Source: Pseudisothecium myosuroides
Lineage: Eukaryota; Streptophyta; Bryopsida; Hypnales; Lembophyllaceae
NCBI GenBank assembly: GCA_951799445.1
Contig: OX637288.1
Coordinates: 33,955,288 to 34,019,287, forward strand
Reading direction: 5' to 3'
Length of the DNA stretch: 64,000 nt
Of the stretch, positions 1-12,326 are shown one piece after another. Each line of letters begins with the position of its first letter. Position 1 is the stretch's first letter. The position numbers and the translations under genes are program-made. The notes beneath the pieces are model-generated. The model worked only from the letters and a program-made list of their open reading frames with translations. It searched no databases and was not told the DNA's origin.

Positions 1-321
1 GTTGAAAATGCATTTGCGCTTTTTAAGCAGTCCTTCAAAGAGCTCCACACAAAGTCAGACTTGGATGTTGTGTTTCTTCCCGACGTCGTGACCTGTTGCG
101 CACTATTGTACAATGTGCTTTTCGGGCAGAGCCCAGACGACGTGGAGAGAATTTTTGCGGTCTTGAATATAGAGAGCGCTCCACAAGAAATGGACGTCGA
201 CGGCGCAGCAGTTGACGCCCCACAGGACGTCGTCGAAATCCGAAGTAACCATGACGTTGGAGTACAGAAAAGGCGAGACCTTGGCTTATATCTAGCCCTC
301 CAGAGAATTGTTCCTAATTGA
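1..321 (+). CDS. PIF/Harbinger-type transposase, C-terminal fragment
   Basis: The open frame enters from the left edge and ends at a TGA at 319-321, giving about 106 residues. It begins VENAFALFKQSFKEL and continues through LPDVVTCCALLYNVLFGQ. This is the characteristic C-terminal block of the DDE endonuclease of PIF/Harbinger (HARBI1-like) transposases: the final acidic residue region (E-N-A-F, usually E-R-x-F-G), then a 'P.vv.aC..LhN' helix. The earlier catalytic residues lie outside the window. The gene converges on a Myb/SANT-like gene on the opposite strand, which is the usual two-gene layout of autonomous PIF/Harbinger elements. The family match is from recalled motifs, not a search. 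Whether the element is active cannot be judged. Confidence 0.8.
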   Translation, partial: VENAFALFKQSFKELHTKSDLDVVFLPDVVTCCALLYNVLFGQSPDDVERIFAVLNIESAPQEMDVDGAAVDAPQDVVEIRSNHDVGVQKRRDLGLYLALQRIVPN

Positions 322-702
322 CGGTCCCACAAAAAGGTCAACAAATCTCCGTTTCTGTCTTTAGTAGGCTGTAGTTTCGTTGCAAGCTGTAGTGGAAATT
401 ATGAAGTGCCCTTTTTTGCTTTGTACAGGGGGCATCTTTATTGAACTTTGAATATGTACAGTACAAGTAGCGCAGGCTCTAGCGAGCGCGCCAGTTTGAC
501 TCAGAAATCATAAGCAACATCATGGACAGGGCAGTCCATGGGCGACCTCTAACTGTATGTAATAAATACTACTTCAACGTTGCCTTTATTTGTTCACACA
601 AGCAAAGCAAAGTGCACACTCCGATGACGTGGTAGTAGCGTGCACACCGTTGGAGCGCAGGATCGTTGTTGTCGAGCATCTCCGCTCGGTTGGGCATCTT
701 CT

Positions 703-2587
703 CTACAGTGACGCATGGCTGGCAAGTCCATTATCCCTGAACACTGCTGCCATGGAGGTGGGGTCAACGGCCGTGTCATGCGGAGAGGAAAGCCATTCAA
801 CTAGAAAGGTACGCTCATTGTCAGGTGTCTTCATTTCCACCCCGTCACCGTGTCGTCGTTGGAGACCTGCTGCCAACACCATTGACAAATTTGACAAACA
901 GAGAACCACCTCGCCTTGTTTCTCGATCACGAGATGAGCATTCTCATTCGCGGTCCGAGCACTCTCATAAAGCCTTGTGTCGCGTTCTCGTTGATAGTCC
1001 ATCTGTTTGCCAAAGAGTCGAAGGTGGACATCAATTTTCGTCTGCTCCAAATTCCAGGATGCGTTGCTCATGTCCTTCATTTGAGCTGCCATGGCTTCTC
1101 CCGTAGCTCTCGTGGCATCGGCAATTAGCGAGTGCCTAGTTTTATTCTTGCGCTTCATGGCTGTGTTGGCGGATCGTAGCTTTGATGCAGTTTCCCCAGT
1201 GTCAGTGGAACTGAGTAAGTGGACTTCCAGCGTAACAGCCAGCGGCACAACTCCTTTGCGTAAACTGCTGCTGGAGCTTTCGCTCGAAGTTCGAAGTGGG
1301 AATCCGTCCAATGCTCGGCATTTCATGCTGCCTAGCTGTGGAAGAATGGACTGCGTGGAGGCGCTGGGGTGATCGTTGCCAACACAAGACGGCGAGAAAT
1401 TGAGGGGGTCGTCTATGTCCTCGTCGTTGACGTCTTTGACAGGTGCTTCCGGGATCACATTTGCAAGCGCCTTGTAGTTGCTATCCTCCGTGGAAAGAAG
1501 GTCTCGACTGTGAGGCGGCTTGATAGAAGGACGGGAGCCATACCACTCGTTAATGCTCTCGAACACATCCTGTGGAAATGTACGAGGCAGGCCTACAGTC
1601 TTGCGTTGTGCAGGCGTCAAAGCCCAATAGTGTCGGGAGTTGGTCCCAGTGCGTGACAGATAGTCGGCAATTTTCTTATACTCCGAGGTGAATGCATGGT
1701 TGATGGGCTCAAAATTGTGTCACAATGTCAAAAACTACATACAACCAATTTTCAAATGCCTAAAAGGTACATTGAAAAAATTAAACATTAAAAAAAAAAG
1801 TTCATTTGGGAGACTAGAGCACCGTTTTAAATACATCTATGTTGTTCATTATTTATTAAAAAATTTCATGAAAGTGTAGGGGACTTTTAAAAAAAGATGG
1901 GTGTGACAAATTTGCTGTCAGCACATTTTTCAAGGACTTTTTAAAGATGGTTTAGGTACTTAAATTCATACGAAGGACTATGATTCTAGTGGATGTTTGA
2001 ATAAATTTTAAGAAATTATAATCTTGTTGTATAGATATGTATTGAATGTTGGCAAAGGACTTTTTAATGACTGTTCAAACACTAAATTTTATGAAGTCCT
2101 TTTCTTATAGCCAATATTTTTTTTTTCAAAAATAATTTTTTCTAAAGTATAATGATTTTCAAGGTCTAGGGGCGCTCAAAAAGCTAGGTAATTTTTAATT
2201 TGTTTTTAATTTGTTTCTTGTAGAATTCACTCCCAAGCATTTCACTCCCAAACATTTTACTCACAAGAAAGGACTTTCTGGACTTGGACTTTTGCCAAAA
2301 ATGAGCCACTCAACCATGCATTCACCCTCCGGTACGAGCTGGTTCCACTTGCTTTTGCAAGCGGGTCCATCGCGAAGACATGGAGACACATTCGCAGTCA
2401 TGACAGCATTGCTTATACGAATCCATTTGCGCGCGTCAAGGATCATGAAGTTGCGGTCATCCCTGGCGTCGACCTCTTCCAAGAAGACAGTCCGTTTTGC
2501 TAAAATGAGCGCGTTGATTTTCGAGGCTTGCCAATTCGGACCACGCTCCTTACGAACACGCTTGGTACCGCTTGTCAGCTCCGTCAT
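703..2587 (-). pseudogene. Myb/SANT-like protein of Harbinger element, split by a MITE
   Basis: The N-terminal part runs from an ATG at 2587 down to 2327. It has the trihelix-like pattern of a DNA-binding Myb/SANT domain: GPNW near the start, then LI.AK, R.W..I and CKSKWNQLVPE. The C-terminal part runs from 1683 down to 703 and continues the same frame: EYKKIADYLSRTG...HYWALT...RKTVGLPRTF, then PPHSRDLLSTED and an Ala/Gln/Glu-rich, possibly coiled tail. Between them lies a 641-bp inverted-repeat insertion (1686-2326). The target duplication CTCCG lies inside the codon pair P-E, so precise excision would leave the frame open (seen directly). This ORF1-type protein normally binds DNA and assists the transposase. 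The gene is interrupted here, unless the insert is spliced out. Confidence 0.75.
1686..2326. mobile_element. 641-bp MITE inside the Harbinger Myb-like gene
   Basis: The terminal inverted repeats read GGTGAATGCATGGTTGA at the left (1687) and TCAACCATGCATTCACC at the right (to 2326), and the similarity continues inward through GGCTCA. The 5-bp target duplication CTCCG is at 1681-1685 and 2327-2331. The interior is AT-rich, has homopolymer runs and no credible coding sequence. The left edge may carry one extra base (1686). The superfamily is not certain. Confidence 0.8.
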
Positions 2588-3400
2588 CCTTACAGATCTG
2601 GTTGCTGCGGCGACTCCACTCACCGTCGCAGATGCGGCACCTCCGGTCTGCAGGCCGGTACTTGCAGTTCCTGATCACACAAGGGATAAGCAGCCATCAT
2701 CGGGCAGTCATAAGTCATGACTGAGCAACGACTAGACAGTGAATACATGAAACCGCTTGTCTGAAGCATGCTGCGCTTCCATTTGAAGGAGGTGTGGGCA
2801 TTTGCAGTGTCATTGACAAATGGAAGAAGGGTACGTGTGCTTCAGAGCATCTTACCTTCAGGTTGTGAACAAGCACCTGCTGCAAAAGTAGTCTTCTTGG
2901 AGACCCTCCTAACGCCTGTGCAGACGATGCTTTTGTCAGTGCATGCACGTAGGTGCTGCAAGCAACAATGCACTGAAAATGCGTAACAAAATAAGAAGCT
3001 ACAACAAAATCAGAGGAGCGCCAACTACAATGACACATGGAATGTTCAGGGAAATCGACTGACCTTCATGACCCTCAGTCGTCGCTCCTGACGGCACACT
3101 GTACGTATTTGCTTGCAGACGATTCTCCATTCTCTCCAACCTGCATGGGGAAGTGAAATCACGTCACATCGGAGTACTGCAATAGGGAAATGTTGTCACG
3201 AAATGCTGATTTGCACATGCAGGGCATGCAGGACGTCGGTCGCTTATCAAACAGCATCCGACTTCTCGTCCTCCAAAGCCAGTGATCATCACATTCTCCG
3301 GTCGCCAAGCTTGCACAGAGCTCTCGCTTGAATCCAGGACGATGTCTCTACTGCACGCAATGTACGTCTCCGCCGACATTTAATTAATACCTATCCTATA
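2588..3400. other. Probable distal end of the Harbinger element
   Basis: This stretch keeps the near-50% GC composition of the transposon genes and drops abruptly to AT-rich DNA after about 3400. It has small ORFs on both strands with no recognisable domain. It probably holds the 5' leader or first exon of the Myb-like gene and the terminus of the element. I could not find the terminal inverted repeat because the other end is outside the window. Confidence 0.4.
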
Positions 3401-5400
3401 GCCTGACTCGTCCTCAAGAAGCCAAAGACCAGTCGTCACGGTGCTCATTATTTCCACCGGCTAGTGGGCCATCACTAACTTAATCGCCCTCCTTAAACCT
3501 GATTAACTTAAACCGTTGCTAGAGTTGTACCATCTACGTTCTACGAAGATGGCGCTCCTAATTTAAATGCACAGCTACGCAGTACATTCTGGAAAATCAA
3601 CGCTAAAGTCAACTTCACATTATACTTGCATTCATTTGACTTAAAAGTCATTGTTGATTTTTAGTACCACTAATTATTTAACACTCAAATATTTAAAGAT
3701 CTCTAACTACGCAAAAAAAATTTCCTTGGGACATTTCAAAATGCTAGAAAACACATAATTGAGCACTAAATGAATAAATCTAGTGTTTACACCTCTTTGA
3801 TGGCAAGAAATGGTTCTAAGCTATATATGTACCGGAGATCAATTTTTTTAAGAACAAATGTAACTATTGACTTTTTAAAAAGCTATGCAATACATATAGA
3901 CATTCAAACTTGCCATAATTGCAATCCATTAGTCATATACTAAGCTATAATATAAGATATTTAAGCTTCGATTTCACTAATCAATTTGATATTGTTGTTT
4001 TACTAATCAATACTAATATTACAATATGAGTATTATTAGATAAATCTAGTGCTTTAGGTAAGAGTAGACCAGTCATTCCAGGAATTAAAAAAACCAAAAA
4101 ATCGACTACTATTAGTTTTGAAACCTCTATAATTCCTTCCAAAAGGATTTAGATTAATAGTGTTTTTAGACTTTTGGTTATCTTGTTCTCTTTTGATTAT
4201 CTCATTCTGATGTGCTCACTTACAAAAATTATATAAAATGTATTGGAAAAGTGCTTCAATTTTATTTGATTGAATGCAGAAGATCAGCAATACAAATATT
4301 ACGCTTTTAGGAGTAGATTAAGTTCACTAGGCTTATGTTGCAATGTTTTTCCTATAGTTATGACTTAAGGGATCATATTGTATAGGAAAAATACCACATA
4401 TAACTACTTCTAGACTTTCAAAAGTCCAAAATGAATGATAGTAAAAAAATGGTCATCGAGAGATTGCAAATCATGTGTAGATTTATGTAAAACATCAAAA
4501 CATCTATACAAACACATCTAAAGATCTATACAAACATCAAGACATAACCATCTAAAGTTCTCCACATATTTTGTCCAAAATTCACTGAATAGTCCAAAAA
4601 TAGATAAATGAGCATAAAATCACAATCATTGTATTTTTATTCTATATTTGAAGACATTGAGATTTTTGACCAAATTTCAATTGGCTTTATTTTTTGGAAT
4701 GTTACCAAATATGTAGTTGATTTCCAAAAGTCTACAATAATTTAAATAATTTAAATGCAAAAGGTTAGATTTTTTAATGATAAACTATATATTTTGATAA
4801 CAAGTGCCCAAAAATCAGTAAAAATTGATTGTAGGTTGTGAATTATAGTGAAAATTTTGGAGAGGGTTCATGAAATTAAAGTAAAGGAAGCAAGTTTCCG
4901 AAGTCTAGAAATCAATTTTAAAATTGAACTTGAATTCTTTGGTTGTTTTTGGTTTGACAACAAGACAAAGTTGCTTTGAAATGCAATTTCTCCCTACTCA
5001 CATAGAAATGAAAGAATGAAACTCAAGAAAGGCAAATTCCAACTCAAGAAAAATTTGACAATTCATTTTCGTTTCACAAGAGTTTGCCCTTATTTCCTCC
5101 ATATTATCACATGCATGTTGGATATATTGACTGGTACATTAAGAGGACAGGTATATGGTACATGGCATATGGTATATCAATATTTTCCCAGAAATTGGGG
5201 TATCCTACGCAAAGGTCAGATTCGACAGAAATTAAGTCATTTGGGGGGGAAAGTGACACATGTCGTCATGTGAATGGTCTGAAGTGACATGGACCCGTGA
5301 GAATCTGACGTGGAAACTCAATTCTGGCACCTGACTGCCTCACGTACGGTAAGTCACATCCTTCTGAACGGAATGAAAATCATCGACCATATTTACGGAT
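3401..5400. other. AT-rich intergenic DNA
   Basis: I see no gene, RNA gene or clear repeat boundary here. The sequence is AT-rich with many A/T runs. The only longer frames (about 5016-5287) show no domain or codon bias and lie just upstream of the ribosomal protein gene. Confidence 0.6.
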
Positions 5401-5579
5401 AGTGCTATCGTCAACCAAGAGCCCTAGGATTATCCCCACGTAACACGGAATCTGAGCCGTCCAAGGAATTAGGGTTCGTTACTTGGGTTTTTTTGGATGC
5501 TCCTCATGTTTCTCTTTGGCAATAACGCCTGCAAGGTCCACTTCCGCCTTGCGCTTCGATCTTTAGGTGTTCTGCCAAA
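5401..5579 (+). promoter_or_regulatory. Promoter/5' leader of the P2 gene with telobox
   Basis: A telobox-like TTAGGGTT occurs near 5469, about 110 bases before the start codon, and is followed by a pyrimidine-rich stretch up to the ATG. Teloboxes upstream of ribosomal protein genes are well known in plants, where they support expression in dividing cells. No convincing TATA box is visible. The transcription start is not defined. Confidence 0.5.
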
Positions 5580-6585
5580 ATGAAGGTCGTCGCTGCCTAC
5601 CTGCTGACTCTTCTGGGAGACAATGCGTCGCCCAGCGCCAAGGACATTGAGGCCATCCTCGGGTCAGGTGAGAATTCCTTCTCTGAGGAAACCCTAATTT
5701 TGGTTCGTGTGGAATTGGATGACTGATGTGTGGAACTGATCGATTTCTGTGAATGTTTGTTCAGTTGGTGCCGAGGCCGATTCGCATAGGGTGAAGCTTT
5801 TGTTGTCGGAGTTGGAGGGCAAGGACATTTTGGAGGTGATCGCAGCAGGGAAGGAGAAGTTCGCTTCGGTGCCTTCCGGCGGAGGCGGTGGCGTGGTTGT
5901 GGCGTCGGGCGGTGGTGGTGGTGCATCTACGCCTGTCGTCGAGGAGAAGAAGGAAGAGGTCAAGGAAGAGGCCAAGGAGGAGTCCGATGATGTAAGTGTT
6001 TCGATTGCCACTCTTTCACTCTGATCTTTTGAAGGTTGCATTGAGGGTGCATGAGGGGTGTGGAGGTTCATATATTGAAATTTGTGTCTGGTCTCCTCTT
6101 GCCATCCTTTGAATCTAGGGGAAGAGATCAAGGTACATTCTAGTTATGGATCATGCACTAATTGTCTATTGTGCAGCAGTTCACTGATTTTCATGATGAA
6201 ACCTTTTACCTTGTTCTGGATAATTTCATTGTAGTGTTTTGCACAACAGAGTTGAATGAAGCGAAATTCTCATAATTTTTAATTAGCACTGCATTCGGGT
6301 TCTTGCTGCATCTTGTAGTATAGCAATTTGTGTTGGGAAACCTGAAGCTTGTTGCACTGGTGTAGGGATTGGTGTGAGCAAAGTGAATCTAGTCCGGATG
6401 TAAACCTAAATTTATTCCATACATTCTCGCTATCACCACTGTTTACTGTAAGAGTGAACATACCTCCAGTATTAGTGTGTGATATAGTTTAGGTTTAGGG
6501 TTTAAGCTTTGTTTAAAATGTTTTCACATTCTGGATACACCATTCTGTTGTTATGCAGGACATGGGCTTCAGCTTGTTTGACTGA
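5580..6585 (+). CDS. RPP2: 60S acidic ribosomal protein P2
   Basis: Three exons joined by GT-AG introns encode 113 residues: 5580-5667, 5765-5991 and 6559-6585. The start is [15 protein letters not shown], typical of P2, followed by the helical dimerisation domain ([16 protein letters not shown] to [14 protein letters not shown]). A glycine/alanine/valine hinge follows, then an acidic lysine-glutamate segment, and the universal P-stalk tail DDMGFSLFD is completed by exon 3. P2 pairs with P1 on P0 to form the lateral stalk of the large ribosomal subunit, which recruits translational GTPases such as eEF2. The length matches the family (110-115 aa). The last intron cuts immediately before the tail, so an ORF scan would miss it. 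Start context is CCAAAATGA. Confidence 0.95.
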
Positions 6586-8769
6586 GTGCAACAACCAGAT
6601 TGAACTGAGATAGTTCGATTTCTAGAATTAGCAACTCCTGCTCTGGCCACTCACTCCTTGTCAAACAAAGCTGGTGGAATGGCACGATTGGCGAAGACAA
6701 TACCATTTTGTGTACTTATGATTTGACACTATCAATTTGTGATCCTGGATCTGAATTCCCACTTTTCAAGCTCTTTTGAGTGTTTTTGTCTCTAGTATCT
6801 GGAGAATTTTTTGCCTGTCGTTTGCTTCTCGTTGATGTACAGGTTTCTTGTATGAGGAAACTAGTTATGCGCCTTGTGATTCTAGATTGCTTGGGCAATT
6901 CTTGATTGGTCTCTTTGGTTGGATCTCAATTCTTGTGGGGTTGGAGGGAAGGCTTCTTTGCTCAAAAACTGTTGTTGCCCATTTCTGGAACCTCTTAACC
7001 AAAATTAGTGCGTTGTCTTTCACCGACATGTTGACTTCATTGGGTAGGGTCATCTGTGCAAATGTTACCTCGTGAATCCACAACATAAGCACCCCAGGTT
7101 TTAATTCAAGGCAAAGGTTTAGTATTCTCTGCGTGGGCAGTTGGGTATTATTTGGGAGCATGTGTTAGTTGCATTTAATTCCTTAGGTCCACAATATGAA
7201 TGCTTCAACTATTGAATGATGTCTTCTTTAGTGTTTCGTTCAATATCGTTATCAATTATTTGTCTTCCAACATGTGCATATTGTCCAACAAAATGCAAAT
7301 CATCAAGCAGAAACAAAGAAGACTTTGTTGATTCCTATAATCTTGAGGTACAAAGATTATAAAAAGGTAGGATGAAATATAAAGTTGTGACATTGCTATT
7401 GTTGAAGGAATGCAAGTTTTGTCAAAGGGGATTCTAGTCTTTTGGATACATTGTTAACATTTCCTTTTCTTCAGCGTACAAGTTTGTTATTGCTCTCTAA
7501 TCTAATCTTTTATTCCTTTGTATATTGGGATTGACAATATGAAGGTTAAAGTGGATTATACTTTTGTTCTCTTACCTAGAAGGCATTTTGTCGAAGTGCT
7601 AGAGACATTGAGATTGCCTTTGGCATTCATGATTGTTACAGCAAAAAACCTTATTTGTTTTTTCCAATTTCTATAGGATTATAGAGCCCACTTTGACTTT
7701 GTGAAAAAGTGGACAAATTCTATTAGCTTCAAATTTTGAAATTTGTAGGATAGTTCCTAATTATCATATCATTTGAAAGTTTGTCTCATGTTATAAGTAT
7801 AGGGGTTGAAACCACTATTGTAGTCAAACAAATTATTAAAACTTACATGTGTGAAAGTCATATTAATAGTAAATAGGTCATTATTTAAATCATCATACTC
7901 ATAATCTTCAATGTTGAGAATTTCAATTGATTATGCTTCTGAAATGATATTCAAAAATAAAGAATGAGATGATCTTTAAAACTTTCTTCTTTAAAGTTTT
8001 AACATCAATTTGACAATATCTTGTTCTTATCCAACTTTAAGATTCCCTCCCATTTTATATGTACCTATACTATCTTTGTAACTTCATATATATTTGAAAA
8101 GACCCCATTCAAACAAGAATTATAACTATACATAACATCAAAATACAAATCCAATGACTGTAAATAAGAAGGAATTTATTTTCAACTATCTGTACAATGT
8201 TATAGATTAACGTGGCACTAAGATAAAATCATATAATTAAAAGAATTAGTATGGTATGATCACAAAAGGATTACAGCAAAACAAATCAATAGTGATGCAC
8301 CATAATTTCTAATAATGATAAGTCAAAATTTAACTACAACATAATATTTGTATTTAAATCAAAATTATTATGAAAATCATAATTATTAAAGTCAAAATTT
8401 AATATCTCTTAAATCATTGAAGATTATTGAATGTGTTGCACAAAATAAAATCAAAAATTCAACACATGTGCTTCACTCCTTGAGTGAAGGTGATCATTAA
8501 AATTGTGATTAAACTTGAACTTCCTTTCTTGACCTTGGATTGGTCAAAATCAGTTTGCCAAAAACTTTCTTAGTTCAAGCAAGGATTTGGTGCTCATGCT
8601 TTACTTTGAATTTAAATGCAATATACAAAATATCAATATAAGTGTTAGCATTAATGAGACAAATCTCTACCCTAATTAAATTTGGCACATGAAATGGTTT
8701 ACAAGTTATATATTATAATCTTGAAACTTTTTTTTTTCCAAAGGAAGATGATTAATGCATTAAAAAACA
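6586..8769. other. 3' flank of P2 and AT-rich spacer
   Basis: The first few hundred bases are probably the P2 3' UTR. The rest is AT-rich with no gene that I can support. The stretch 7720-7830 shows loose similarity to 38690-38790 (pattern 'aggat.. ctcctaatcatcatat'), suggesting old copies of an unclassified repeat. Confidence 0.5.
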
Positions 8770-9345
8770 CAAGTAAAAGTATATCAATCCAGCTCAAGCG
8801 GACAGTCTAATTTAGGAAGAAGGCTAGGAGTCATATGCCACTTAGGGCAATGGAAGCTACCAGAGCAAAAAATGTCATTTTTGCACCAAGTGTCAAGAAA
8901 CTCCTAGCAAATGGTGTTTTGTTGGTCCTTGCTACTATGGCTATAATAAGTGAGAATGTGGTTCCTTTGCGCCATACTTGCCAAGATGATGTCTCTCCAA
9001 GCGAGATTGCAAACTCAAAGTGTATTGAAACCTTCACCAGCAAAGATGGTGAGATTCCTAGCACACCAGATGTTCTATAAAATTGCGGATATAAAAATTT
9101 CATTTGCAATATTGAAAGTAGAATTGGACGGGATATACTCCCATTCCAAAGTGTAGGATCAGGGGGGATACTTGTGATGGCCTTGCGCCATGAGGAAAGT
9201 TCGTTGAGGCCCAAATTGCGTCGGATGTTCTAAAATTCAATTCGTACCAGCCTTCCGAGCACGGTGGTAGGAATAGAGGACGTGTTCCATAGTTTCACAA
9301 GCTTTGGATTGGCAATCTTGAAACTTACAATTTGCCCCTACTAGA
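8770..9345 (-). pseudogene. LINE retrotransposon 3' fragment (zf-RVT-like)
   Basis: On the minus strand, a frame near 9338-9240 reads CKFQDCQSKACETMEHVLYS, which matches the C..C....ET..H.L pattern of the zinc-binding domain following LINE reverse transcriptases in plants. After a frame change it continues as LNELSSWRKAI and ends in a 127-residue open frame (9214-8831). The piece is truncated, with frameshifts and stops, and the RT core is absent. Identification rests on the zinc-knuckle pattern and layout only. Confidence 0.5.
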
Positions 9346-11436
9346 TTACAATCTTTTAAACAATTAGATATTCAAAGATCTATACTTAAAGAATTTAAAT
9401 ATTCTATACTTCAAGAATTTTAGAAAATTACATGTACTACACTTTATTTCACTCCTAAATATTTAGTAAAATATGTCTAAATATACACTATTGGATTGAT
9501 ACTTCAATAATTAACATCTTTCTTTAGAACTTCATCTTGTTCAATTATAACTCCACAAAAAAATAATACCTAAGTATACTGCAATTTTTCATATTTAATG
9601 AGAAGTTTAAAAATGATCCAAATTGAAAGTGTTGTATATCATTACATCCAACTCAATATGAGGCCAAGCTTTCCTTACAACTTTGTATTTCAATTCATGG
9701 CCTTGCATGTCAAATACAAAAAAAACCCACCATAAGTGCGATCACAACTGGACACTTCAAACAATTAAGGATTAAATAGTAAAATTCCTCAAGGACGGTG
9801 GTTCTTTTATTCAATACTTGTTCTATAAAAGTTATATATATGTCTCCCCTTTGTTGAACTAGTTTTTTTTTAAAAATTTAAAACAAGCAGTGGGCACTTT
9901 GAGTTGAAAAGAAGAAAAGAAAAGAAGACAATCGGTCCAACTTATTGAACTAAGTTTTAATCTTAGGACATGTGCAATAGAGTGGTCATGGCAACCTAAC
10001 GATAGCATTTCTAGGACTGAAGCCTTTGTCAAGAACAAAATTCTTGTCTCAATGCGTTTGTTAACATGCATGTCATCATCACATTTACATAATTGAACAA
10101 TATTGTGAGATTATTTGAAAAGCCTGCAATATTGCTCAATATGATCAAACTTAGATGCAACTACCTAGACTTCTCTCTCTCTATATTTCAAAGTGTCACT
10201 TATTGTATCATGCTCTATTTTCCATATTATATATATTTAAGATAAATATATATAATATATATTATGTTTATATTTGCTTTTATACATATATATACATATA
10301 TACATAGAATTATATATTTCTATTTTCTTTTTTTCTAATACATGGCATTGGATAAGTTTTGATTTGAATAGCATATTTATAGTATAGTACTTGTCCTTGA
10401 GGATAACTCTAAAAGTCTATTTTTTAATTTTTAAGCCAAAAGTTTATTCCAGAAATGAACTAAGAACAAATGGCGGAAAGCTGAGGGCCACACCCTGGAG
10501 AAGTAAGACACGAAATACAAAAACAAAACTAAATTACACGAAGGACCCGCGAACGGTTTTCTTCAGGTTCTAGGTGATGATTTTATCAACCCGAGAACCA
10601 AAAAATGGTGAGTAGAGCCATGTATTGTCAATTTTTTGAGGAATTTGTTGGACTTTGTTGCGGATCTATCATTGAAAATGGTGCTTCAAAGCTAAACAGT
10701 TCAAGCAGCCTTTTTTTTTACTTTTTGAAAAAGTGCCAAGATGGTGATCATTGAAATATTGGTGAAGCATTGTATTTCTACATTCATCCATCTTTTGGAC
10801 CCAAAAACACTTTTCAATCATATTCATACACTTTTTCATTCAAATTTGGCAACTTCATCCACATTTTAAATAAAAATGGAAAATTTTTGGCAAAAAAAGA
10901 TTACTTTCATCTAGCGAAAAATAGACATTTATTTTGAAATGGTGCAATCTGGCCCCATGGTGCCAAAAAAAAAGGATGTAATCAAGCGATGCCTCCCACA
11001 TCATATTTTCCACCTTCGCTTGGGGTCACTCGACTTGATCAAAGAGTACATCATTTCTCCACAACCAACAAAGCCATGCAACCGAAACTCTAATCATCGA
11101 CCAAATCATAGCTCTTGGTTTAAGTTTATTGGGCAAGTTCGACCCCAATAGGCATTGTTGCTAAGTCCAAAACGGCTAGCACCTTGCCATCGACAGACAA
11201 TAAAAGCCTATGTGATTGGTTTCCAGTCCATATATGCTTGTTGTAAATGTCAGGCTTGTTTTGGTGTGGGCAATTAAGTTCCTTTGACCGTTTTACAATT
11301 TTTTATGGGTAGTTCTAAAGGTTAACTATTGAAAACTTTTATTTTTCAGTGAAAGATAAATATTTTATTTTTGAGAGGCCCTCAAAGGCATATATGTACC
11401 TTTGTGGAAGAATAAAGCTTACAACGATTTCACTCA
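9346..11436. other. AT-rich intergenic DNA with AT microsatellite
   Basis: No gene is visible. A stretch of alternating AT sequence near 10226-10310 forms short palindromes. Small ORFs in this interval show no codon bias or domain. Confidence 0.6.
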
Positions 11437-11735
11437 TTATAAGAGATTTAGCCCCCCGGGAGGGCTGCGAGTTCCCTTAGGCTGGGGACAGCCCCGCAGC
11501 AGCCTGCAGCAGCCCGCAATAGCCCGCAGCAACTGGCTAATGTGGACGGGAAACTGCCACATCATTTTTTTTTCCAAAAAAATGAAATTTTTTTTCGACT
11601 TATTTTTTCATTTTCAAATTTTCAATAAAATAAAATAAAATATAAATATAAATATAAATATAAAAATATGGCCGCGTCCGTCCCCAGTTTGTCGGGAACA
11701 GGCCTGAAACGGCCCTTTCAATCCCCTAAATCTCC
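11437..11735. repeat. GC-rich island with imperfect inverted ends
   Basis: A GC-rich patch in AT-rich surroundings contains repeated GCAGC motifs (11450-11540), then poly-T/A, then another GC-rich patch (11670-11710). The outer edges are AGATTTAG on the left and CTAAATCT on the right, a short inverted repeat. It may be a small non-autonomous element. No target duplication was found. Confidence 0.3.
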
Positions 11736-12326
11736 TCTAATGTGATTTTTTGGCTTTTTTAAGCAAAGCTTGCCAATTTCACTTGAATTGAGATCTAAAA
11801 CATTGTACTTATTCATTTGCTTTGAAAATGGTCCTAATGGAAAGTGTAAAATGTTTTCATGATTTTCACCGTTGAAAATTTGAACATTCAATTGTTGATT
11901 TGGAGTTATTTGCAATTTCTACTTATACAAGAAAATTGCATTTCAACAATTGCAAGGAGGATTGTGTAATGAGTTTGATAGCTCTTTGTTTGAACTTAGG
12001 GTTTTTAAAAGTGCATTTTAGTTTGCTAACACAATTATTAGTTGTTCATGTCACCTCTAATTCCAAAAAACTCTTATATGCAAATATCCCAAACATTGTG
12101 GAAAGCAATAGGATATTAAAAATAGAATAAGCACATTTCTCTTGTTATAATCTCACAACTCCTATGAAATTTTGCACTCAAAATTGGAACGCATATTATT
12201 ATGCAAGCTCTTTAAGCATGTATACAGTTAGATTGTGAAAAAAAAATTGATTCATTGGAGATAACTATAAGCCCATGCTCTTTTTGGGTAGGAAAAATAC
12301 ACTTGAAAAGGCTTGGGCACTTGACT
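11736..12326. other. AT-rich spacer
   Basis: I see no gene and no clear repeat boundary. Confidence 0.55.

Noticed and set aside
5992..6558. Box C-like TGATGA near 6194 in P2 intron 2 as a C/D snoRNA
   Set aside because: No correctly spaced D box or terminal stem was found.
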